A program made the translations under genes and the position numbers. Shown piece after piece: positions 1 through 4,850 of a DNA stretch of 6,265 nucleotides. The DNA lies in NCBI GenBank assembly GCA_964606575.1, contig CAZSHA010000093.1:1-6265 (forward strand), given 5' to 3'. The number at the start of each line of letters is the position of its first letter. Within the stretch, counting starts at the first letter, position 1. A model generated the notes under the pieces. It ran no database searches. It saw only the letters and a program-made list of their open reading frames with translations, and was not told where the DNA came from. Origin of the DNA: RGIG4576 sp964606575. Lineage in GTDB: Bacteria; Bacteroidota; Bacteroidia; Bacteroidales; Muribaculaceae.

Positions 1-1
1 T

Positions 2-748
2 ACAATGAATTTCACAAAACCTACTGGCACAAAGCCTTCATTATTGACTTTTGATGAGGTTGAAACATTCCTACACGAATTTGGTCATGCATTGCACGGA
101 TTATTGAGCCAAGTTAAATATTCATCATTATCAGGCACATCGGTTTACCGTGATTTTGTAGAGTTGCCATCACAATTCAATGAAAATTATTTAATTGAGA
201 AAGAATTTCTTGACAGCTTTGCAAAACACTATGAAACAGGTGAATCTATGCCACAAGAATTAATCGACAAGATTATAGCATCAGCACAATTTGGAGCTGC
301 ATATGCATGTGTACGCCAATTGAGCTTCGGCTATCTCGATATGGCATGGCACAGTATCACTGCTCCGGTAGATAATGCTGAAGCATTTGAGAATGCTGCA
401 ATGAAAGATGTGCAAATGTTTGCCACAATACCAGGATGTATGATGGCACCTCAGTTCTCTCATATTTTCTCAGGTGGTTATGCCGCAGGTTATTATAGTT
501 ACAAGTGGGCTGAAGTTCTTGAAGCTGATGCGTTTGCAAAATTCAAAGAAGAAGGCATATTCAATCAAGAAGCAGCTAAGTCTTTCCGAGAAAATGTACT
601 TAGCAAGGGAGGAACAGAAAAGCCAATGGAACTATATAAAAGATTTCGAGGACACGAGCCGCAAATAGATGCTCTTCTTATCCGTGACGGAGTGAAAAAA
701 GCCAATAAAGATGACAAAAAGAAAATGAAAAACAATTTAAAACACTAA
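2..748 (+). CDS. M3-family zinc oligopeptidase (peptidyl-dipeptidase Dcp / oligopeptidase A-like), C-terminal part
   Basis: This is the C-terminal catalytic portion of a thimet-oligopeptidase-family (M3) metallopeptidase, which cleaves short peptides, usually in the cytoplasm or periplasm. Numbering from the ATG at 5, the zinc site HEFGH is at residues 24-28 and the third zinc ligand is Glu53 in DFVELPSQ. The substrate-binding His153, Tyr159 and Tyr166 (HIFSGGYAAGYYSY) have the same spacing that I recall for His601/Tyr607/Tyr614 of E. coli Dcp. The ATG at 5 is not the real start: the frame is open to the window edge, the residues right after it belong to the conserved core, and full-length family members are near 700 residues, so about two thirds lies upstream. 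The domain ends at about residue 228 and is followed by a lysine-rich tail of roughly 18 residues. A strong terminator follows. Family assignment is firm. The choice between Dcp and OpdA is not decidable here. Confidence 0.93.
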   Translation, partial: TMNFTKPTGTKPSLLTFDEVETFLHEFGHALHGLLSQVKYSSLSGTSVYRDFVELPSQFNENYLIEKEFLDSFAKHYETGESMPQELIDKIIASAQFGAAYACVRQLSFGYLDMAWHSITAPVDNAEAFENAAMKDVQMFATIPGCMMAPQFSHIFSGGYAAGYYSYKWAEVLEADAFAKFKEEGIFNQEAAKSFRENVLSKGGTEKPMELYKRFRGHEPQIDALLIRDGVKKANKDDKKKMKNNLKH

Positions 749-765
749 TATTTATCGTCAACCAT

Positions 766-802
766 AAAAAATAAGGGATTTTATAACTCCCTTATTTTTT
801 TT
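766..802 (+). terminator. Rho-independent terminator after the M3 peptidase gene
   Basis: A perfect 13-bp inverted repeat (766-778 with 788-800) encloses a 9-nt loop, and the right arm runs into eight consecutive Ts (795-802). The core pairs are ATAAGGGA/TCCCTTAT. It begins 17 bp after the peptidase stop codon. It separates the peptidase from the five-gene cluster downstream, which supports independent transcription of that cluster. The left arm is A-rich, so the element could also work in the reverse direction, but both neighbouring genes are on the + strand. Confidence 0.88.
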
Positions 803-810
803 ATGCACTT

Positions 811-847
811 AAATTAGTTATTTTTGTAGACAAATTTAGTTATTGTA
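811..847 (+). repeat. Imperfect tandem direct repeat overlapping the candidate promoter
   Basis: AAATTAGTTATTTTTGTA (811-828) is followed by AAATTTAGTTATTGTA (832-847). The two copies start 21 bp apart, about two helical turns, and differ only by small indels in T-runs. The first copy contains the candidate -7 element, so a protein binding both copies would cover the promoter and the start point. This could be an operator or a chance AT-rich duplication. Confidence 0.4.
819..826 (+). promoter_or_regulatory. Candidate Bacteroidota -7 promoter element (TAnnTTTG)
   Basis: TATTTTTG matches the TAnnTTTG -7 consensus used by the primary sigma factor of Bacteroidota. It sits in the only non-coding stretch upstream of the dCMP deaminase gene. 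Transcription would start near 830-835, giving a leader of about 50 nt. No clean TTTG -33 element is visible: the expected position falls in the T-tract of the preceding terminator, where only TTTT is available. The match is in an AT-rich background, so the call is moderate. Confidence 0.42.
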
Positions 848-848
848 C

Positions 849-865
849 GTTATTAATATAATAAC
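849..865. promoter_or_regulatory. 17-bp perfect inverted repeat in the leader of the five-gene cluster
   Basis: GTTATTA and TAATAAC form perfect 7-bp arms around an ATA spacer, 18 bp before the dCMP deaminase start codon and downstream of the candidate -7 element. The size and symmetry would suit a dimeric regulator. As RNA it would be a weak hairpin with a single G-C pair. Because it is made almost only of A and T, chance is a real alternative. Confidence 0.3.
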
Positions 866-883
866 AGTTCAAACACTATTATT

Positions 884-1321
884 ATGGACATTGAACCAGA
901 CAAACAGCGATTATTAGACATNNNNNNNNNNGCAACAATATGGGCAGAGAATTCATATTGTAAACGCCGTAAAGTAGGAGCTCTTATTGTTAAAGACAAT
1001 ATGATAATCTCTGATGGATTCAACGGAACGCCTTCGGGATTTGAAAATATCTGTGAAGACGAAGATGGTAATACTAAGGCTTATGTACTGCATGCAGAGG
1101 CTAATGCGATTACTAAGGTGGCAAGAACAAACAACAACAGCGATAAAGCGACTTTATATGTAACCACTTCCCCATGTATTGAATGTTCAAAGCTAATAAT
1201 ACAAGCAGGCATAAAAAGATTAGTGTTTTCAGAATTGTACCGAATGAAAGATGGAATTGAACTGTTAAAACGTTCAGGCATAGAATGCGTACACATTCCG
1301 CAAGAAATGTTTGATAAATAA
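884..1321 (+). CDS. dCMP deaminase (ComEB-type cytidine/deoxycytidylate deaminase family), contains a 10-N gap
   Basis: This enzyme deaminates dCMP to dUMP, the substrate of thymidylate synthase, in the cytoplasm. The zinc-dependent deaminase signature is complete: His70 and Glu72 in HAEANAI (zinc ligand and catalytic proton shuttle), and Cys98 and Cys101 in SPCIEC (zinc ligands). The GFNGTPSG stretch at residues 45-52 corresponds to the G-[YW]-N-G motif linked to dCTP/dTTP allosteric control in dCMP deaminases. The length of 145 residues is normal for bacterial members. Bases 922-931 are N, leaving residues 13-16 undefined, but the frame agrees on both sides. The ATG at 884 gives the expected short N-terminus before the conserved IWAENSYCKRR. 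It is the first gene of the cluster, 30 bp ahead of the protease gene. Riboflavin or tRNA deaminases are less likely, given the NGTPSG segment and the size. Confidence 0.93.
   Translation: MDIEPDKQRLLDXXXXATIWAENSYCKRRKVGALIVKDNMIISDGFNGTPSGFENICEDEDGNTKAYVLHAEANAITKVARTNNNSDKATLYVTTSPCIECSKLIIQAGIKRLVFSELYRMKDGIELLKRSGIECVHIPQEMFDK
922..931. other. Assembly gap or masked bases (10 N) inside the dCMP deaminase gene
   Basis: Ten unresolved bases cover codons 13-16 of the deaminase. Ten is a common placeholder length in scaffolding, so the real number of missing bases may differ. The flanking sequence is in the same frame on both sides. Confidence 0.97.
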
Positions 1322-1351
1322 CAAAATAAGATTATAAGGCTATAAGTAGAA

Positions 1352-2965
1352 ATGAAAGGTTTAAAAAATTCAATAGTTATTCTACCGCTTGCAATTGCTA
1401 TATCTATTGTAATCGGAATCACTATTGGTAACCAATTTTCCAATAAAAAATATATTAGCGACAACGATAGAAAACTGAATACGATATTAAATCTCGTATC
1501 AGTTGGATATGTTGATACCGTAAACATCAGTAACATAATAGAGCATACAATTCCCCAGCTTCTCGGAAACTTAGATCCGCACACCGTATATATTCCAGCT
1601 AAGGACTTATCATCGGTAAACGAAGAACTTGACGGCAGTTTCAGCGGTATAGGTATTTCATTTTATATCATGAGCGATACTGTAAGAGTTCTTGAAGTCC
1701 TATCAGGAGGTCCTTCAGAAAAAGCTGGATTGATGGCAGGCGATAGAATTGTAACTATAAACGACTCGTCTTTCGTAGGTATCAATGAAAATGATGTAAA
1801 AAACAAATTACGCGGCATAAAAGGCACAAGTGTGAAATTAGGAATAAAGCGTAATTCTAGTAAGGAACTTCTAAATTATAGTGTGACTCGTGGTGACGTA
1901 CCTATCAACTCAATAGAATCTTCCTATATGATTGAGAAAGGTATTGGATATATCAAAATAGACAAATTCGGAAGAACGACATACGATGAGTTCTTACACG
2001 CACTTGTGAAACTAAAGAATGAAGGAGCAAAACGCTATATCATTGACCTAAGGGGTAATGTTGGCGGATATATGGAAATGGCTATTCTTATGGCTAATGA
2101 ATTCTTGCCAGAAAATTCGCTTATTGTGTATATGCAAGGTAGAGAACGGAAAAACAACCAACAATTCTGGAGCGACGGCAATGGCTCTTTCTTAGACACT
2201 GAGCTTGCGGTTCTTATAGACGAAAATTCTGCAAGTGCCAGTGAAATATTTGCAGGTGCAATACAAGATAATGACCGCGGTTTGATTATAGGCAGGCGTT
2301 CGTTCGGCAAAGGGCTGGTTCAACGTCAATACACCCTACCCGACAGCAGCGCTGTGAGAATGACAATATCACGCTATCACACGCCATCGGGAAGATGTAT
2401 ACAGAAAGATTATAAGAAAGGTAATGAGGCGTATAATCAAGACCTAATAGACCGCTTCATACATGGAGAACTAACCAACAAAGACAGCATTAAAATTGAT
2501 ACGACGCAAATGTTTCTAACAGCTCATAATAGGAAAGTATATGGCGGTGGTGGCATAATGCCCGATATATTTGTGCCAACAGACACATCTGGAATAACCT
2601 CTTATTATATAAACATCAGTAATGCAGGTCTGCTGCATAAATTTGCATTCCAATATGTAGAAATCAATCGTGAAGAATTGAATCAATTAACTGATTACAA
2701 ACAATTCCTACGTATATTACCAAGCAATGATGCTCTTTTAAACGATTTCGTATTATATGCGTCACAGAACGGAATACCGGCAAGGTGGTATTACATCAGC
2801 CTATCAAAGAATCTTATTGTGAATCAATTAAAAGCTTTGATTGCTAGAAACATTTTCGGTTTAGAATCCTTTTATCCTATTCACAATAAGTATGACAAAA
2901 CTGTGCAGAAGGCGATAAAGGCATTTAATGCCAATAAAGCCGCTATTCCAATCACGGAAGAATGA
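1352..2965 (+). CDS. S41-family C-terminal processing protease (CtpA/Prc-like), membrane-anchored
   Basis: This serine protease of the carboxyl-terminal processing family cleaves envelope proteins near their C-termini. The order is: an uncleaved signal anchor or signal peptide at residues 8-26 (hydrophobic, ending in GITIG), a linker, a PDZ domain at about 95-180 (VLSGGPSEKAGLMAGDRI) that recognises substrate C-termini, and then the S41 catalytic core. The Ser-Lys-Gln triad is visible as Ser295 in ENSASASEIF, Lys320 in RRSFGKG and Gln324. The +25 and +4 spacings match CtpB/Prc. The YGGGGIMPDI motif (397-406) is also typical. A helical C-terminal region of about 130 residues follows, as in Bacteroidales homologues. 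The length of 537 is in the expected range. The ATG at 1352 is chosen because it directly precedes the basic-plus-hydrophobic signal segment. The stop codon overlaps the start of the next gene (ATGA), which suggests translational coupling. Confidence 0.94.
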   Translation: MKGLKNSIVILPLAIAISIVIGITIGNQFSNKKYISDNDRKLNTILNLVSVGYVDTVNISNIIEHTIPQLLGNLDPHTVYIPAKDLSSVNEELDGSFSGIGISFYIMSDTVRVLEVLSGGPSEKAGLMAGDRIVTINDSSFVGINENDVKNKLRGIKGTSVKLGIKRNSSKELLNYSVTRGDVPINSIESSYMIEKGIGYIKIDKFGRTTYDEFLHALVKLKNEGAKRYIIDLRGNVGGYMEMAILMANEFLPENSLIVYMQGRERKNNQQFWSDGNGSFLDTELAVLIDENSASASEIFAGAIQDNDRGLIIGRRSFGKGLVQRQYTLPDSSAVRMTISRYHTPSGRCIQKDYKKGNEAYNQDLIDRFIHGELTNKDSIKIDTTQMFLTAHNRKVYGGGGIMPDIFVPTDTSGITSYYINISNAGLLHKFAFQYVEINREELNQLTDYKQFLRILPSNDALLNDFVLYASQNGIPARWYYISLSKNLIVNQLKALIARNIFGLESFYPIHNKYDKTVQKAIKAFNANKAAIPITEE

Positions 2966-3516
2966 TTATGTTAGCAAACAAAAAGGAAATACGAGAGCGA
3001 ATAAAGCAACTCAAAACATCTATTAGCAAAGCTGAAAAAGACTTTGCTGCCGATAATGTTTTTTCAACTCTATTTGGTATAGACGAATGGGAAAATGCTC
3101 GGAAAATTCTTTTTTACTATTCTCTTCCAGATGAGCTACAAACCGCTAAATATCTTGACATCGCATCTAAGTCTAAAGATACTTATCTACCAAAAGTAAA
3201 CGGTGATATATTAGAACTAATAAAGTATGAGCCTCACTCCATAGATGTTGGAGCATTCAATATATTTGAGCCGACAAGTGATAAAAAAATCAATATTAAT
3301 GATATTGATATCTCCATTGTTCCTGCTGTAGCTTTTGATATGTTAGGTAACAGAATAGGCAGAGGACGTGGTTTTTATGATCGACTTCTAATAAATACTA
3401 ACGTGTTAAAAATAGGTATCGCTTACGACTTTCAACTGCTAGACCATCTGCCAATAGAACAGCATGACATAAAAATGGATATGATAATAACTCCAAACAA
3501 TATTTTAAGATTCTAA
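2962..3516 (+). CDS. 5-formyltetrahydrofolate cyclo-ligase (methenyl-THF synthetase)
   Basis: The enzyme uses ATP to convert 5-formyl-THF to 5,10-methenyl-THF, returning this storage or inhibitory folate to the one-carbon pool. Visible family features are: a basic N-terminal helix with KKEIRERI, FYYSLPDE at 51-58, FNIFEP at 99-104 (the substrate-loop region), PAVAFD at 121-126, the glycine-rich GRGRGFYDR at 133-141 that forms the nucleotide/phosphate-binding signature, and the closing HDIKMDMIITP. The length of 184 residues is standard. The ATG at 2962 overlaps the protease stop by 4 bp and is preferred. A second ATG at 2968 would shorten the protein by only two residues and is equally compatible with the family. 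It is linked to the first operon gene by metabolism: both feed thymidylate synthesis. The gene is often called fau or ygfA in other bacteria. Confidence 0.93.
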   Translation: MIMLANKKEIRERIKQLKTSISKAEKDFAADNVFSTLFGIDEWENARKILFYYSLPDELQTAKYLDIASKSKDTYLPKVNGDILELIKYEPHSIDVGAFNIFEPTSDKKININDIDISIVPAVAFDMLGNRIGRGRGFYDRLLINTNVLKIGIAYDFQLLDHLPIEQHDIKMDMIITPNNILRF

Positions 3517-3535
3517 AAACAACAATATTTTACTT

Positions 3536-4213
3536 ATGCCACTAATCAACAACAATACTAAACTTTGTGATATTGTGATAAATGAACCATCATCTATTAC
3601 AGTCCTTAATCGCTTTAATATAATCTTAGGTTTAGGAGATAGAACAATACAAGATATATGCAAGGAAAAAGGAATGAATACAGATTTTTTTGTAACCATA
3701 CTGAACGTATATATCAATGAGAATTATTTCCCTGAAGAAATATTTAAGGCATTTAGCTTAAATAATATTGCTGAGTATATACAAAAAAACAATTCATATT
3801 ATAAGCAATTCCAACTACCCAATATAGAACGGCATTTTAATTCCTTAGTAACAAGAAGCGATAACGATAATAATAATTTGGAATTACTTCGTAAATTCTT
3901 TTTTGAAGTGAAGAATGAGCTAATTAAAAGAATTGACATGGACTCCCTACTACTTCCAAAGTATTTGAATCATAATCTTAACAAGCAAGAATTGTCTGAA
4001 CAACTACAACTATTGAAACCTGAGAATGATTCTATCGAAGAGAAAATAAATGATTTGGTAAATATGTTTGTCATTCATCTAAAAGGTAATTATGATATAA
4101 ATTTATGCCATGCTGTGCTTGTTGCTATAATGTCATTACAAAAGGATATTAAACAAAATAACCGCATAAGATTCCGTATACTACTGCCACTTTTAGAATC
4201 TTATAATAATTAA
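3536..4213 (+). CDS. Degenerate RIC/YtfE/ScdA-like protein without di-iron ligands (function unknown)
   Basis: I know no characterised protein for this gene. Its 225 residues align by eye with E. coli YtfE (220 residues), the di-iron protein that repairs damaged Fe-S clusters. The N-terminal ScdA_N-like part is residues 8-57 (CDIVINEPSS, then FNIILGLGDRTI); YtfE has CCGG where this has LGLGD. The hemerythrin-like four-helix part is residues about 75-223. Every iron ligand I can place is replaced: YtfE His84 becomes Ser87, His105 about Ser108, His129 Arg132, Glu133 Asp136, His204 Asn208 and Glu208 Arg212. The His160 region has no His. Anchors such as QLP, LLP and the final LLPLL remain. No signal peptide or membrane segment is seen. 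It lies 19 bp after the cyclo-ligase gene and 5 bp before a LuxR-type regulator gene, with which it probably acts. Iron-dependent repair activity is unlikely. A structural, ligand-binding or regulatory-partner role is inferred. Confidence 0.72.
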   Translation: MPLINNNTKLCDIVINEPSSITVLNRFNIILGLGDRTIQDICKEKGMNTDFFVTILNVYINENYFPEEIFKAFSLNNIAEYIQKNNSYYKQFQLPNIERHFNSLVTRSDNDNNNLELLRKFFFEVKNELIKRIDMDSLLLPKYLNHNLNKQELSEQLQLLKPENDSIEEKINDLVNMFVIHLKGNYDINLCHAVLVAIMSLQKDIKQNNRIRFRILLPLLESYNN

Positions 4214-4218
4214 ACATC

Positions 4219-4770
4219 ATGGATAGGCTCAGTTCAATAATTGTAAGCTCGAATTGTCTTGCAGCTAAAGGTCTTCAACATATTTTAGTTAATATGTTTA
4301 ACATGAATGTAGAAATACAATCCAGTACAACAAATATTCCTGAAGACAAGTTAGATGACACTGACCTTATTTTTGTCGATGCTGACTTTTTTGCACACCA
4401 CAATCTCACATTTGCATCAAGGCGCCATAAAACAATTATACTTACGGCAAATGACATACCAGCCAACGACTCCAACATACATATAATCGACCAGAAATGG
4501 AGTGAGGAAGCCATAATTAATATTATCAGTAAAAATATATCCAAACTCAATACAATCCTAACAACCCATAGCGAATTGTCTAAAAGAGAAATAGATGTTT
4601 TAAAACTTGTTGTGTCTGGTCACATCAATAAAGAAATTGCCGATATATTGAACATAAGCATAAACACGGTACTTTCACACAGGAAAAATATAACAAGTAA
4701 ATTAGGTATTAAGAGTGTTTCAGGTCTTAGTGTATATGCCATGATGAATGGATATATAACTTCGATATAA
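4219..4770 (+). CDS. LuxR/NarL-type HTH transcriptional regulator with a degenerate receiver-like domain
   Basis: The C-terminal half (about 116-178) is a LuxR-type helix-turn-helix: LSKREIDVLKLVVSGHINKE, then IADILNIS, the recognition helix NTVLSHRKNI and KLGIKS. It should bind DNA as a dimer. The N-terminal part (1-105) follows a response-regulator pattern in a shortened form: a first strand SSIIVS, a helix AAKGLQHIL, DLIFVDADFF with a candidate Asp54, the Thr-bearing strand TIILTA, and a possible late Lys93. However, the acidic pair normally found after the first strand is replaced by Ser-Asn, and the region between strands 4 and 5 is short, so phosphorylation by a histidine kinase is doubtful. 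The length of 183 residues is below the roughly 210 of NarL-type regulators. It starts 5 bp after the RIC-like gene and closes the operon. Targets are unknown. The inverted repeat in the operon leader is one candidate. Confidence 0.85.
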   Translation: MDRLSSIIVSSNCLAAKGLQHILVNMFNMNVEIQSSTTNIPEDKLDDTDLIFVDADFFAHHNLTFASRRHKTIILTANDIPANDSNIHIIDQKWSEEAIINIISKNISKLNTILTTHSELSKREIDVLKLVVSGHINKEIADILNISINTVLSHRKNITSKLGIKSVSGLSVYAMMNGYITSI

Positions 4771-4796
4771 GAACATCACATCCTTTTCTAGTAAAA

Positions 4797-4836
4797 AAAG
4801 GTATCACCTAAAACCATAAGCGATACCTTTACTTTT
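4797..4836. terminator. Probable bidirectional terminator between convergent genes
   Basis: A perfect 9-bp inverted repeat, AAAGGTATC (4797-4805) and GATACCTTT (4822-4830), has a 16-nt loop. T-rich sequence follows on the + strand (ACTTTT). On the - strand the seven As at 4793-4799 give a T-run. It lies between the regulator stop (4770) and the phosphorylase stop (4851 on the - strand), so it can end both transcripts. A second, mutually exclusive pairing is possible: CCTTTT (4782-4787) with AAAAGG (4796-4801). Confidence 0.72.
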
Positions 4837-4850
4837 ATAAACAATGAAAA

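Noticed and set aside
5..7. ATG as the start of the M3 peptidase
   Set aside because: The frame is open to the window edge and the following residues belong to the conserved core just before the zinc motif, so this is an internal methionine of a truncated gene.
1322..1351. Separate promoter for the S41 protease
   Set aside because: The 30-bp gap has no TAnnTTTG element, and the gene fits read-through from the deaminase.
1081..1584. 167-residue open frame on the - strand
   Set aside because: It lies antisense to the dCMP deaminase and the start of the protease, crosses two well-supported genes, and shows no recognisable family. It is a shadow frame.
2035..2310. 91-residue open frame on the - strand
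   Set aside because: It is entirely antisense to the catalytic core of the S41 protease and has no domain signal or leader.
3536..4213. Calling the RIC-like gene a functional iron-sulfur cluster repair di-iron protein
   Set aside because: None of the expected His/Glu ligands that could be placed is retained and the CC motif is absent, so the enzyme name would mislead.
4275..4550. 91-residue open frame on the - strand with hydrophobic stretches
   Set aside because: It is antisense to the regulator's receiver-like domain. The hydrophobic look is what reversed AT-rich codons commonly give.
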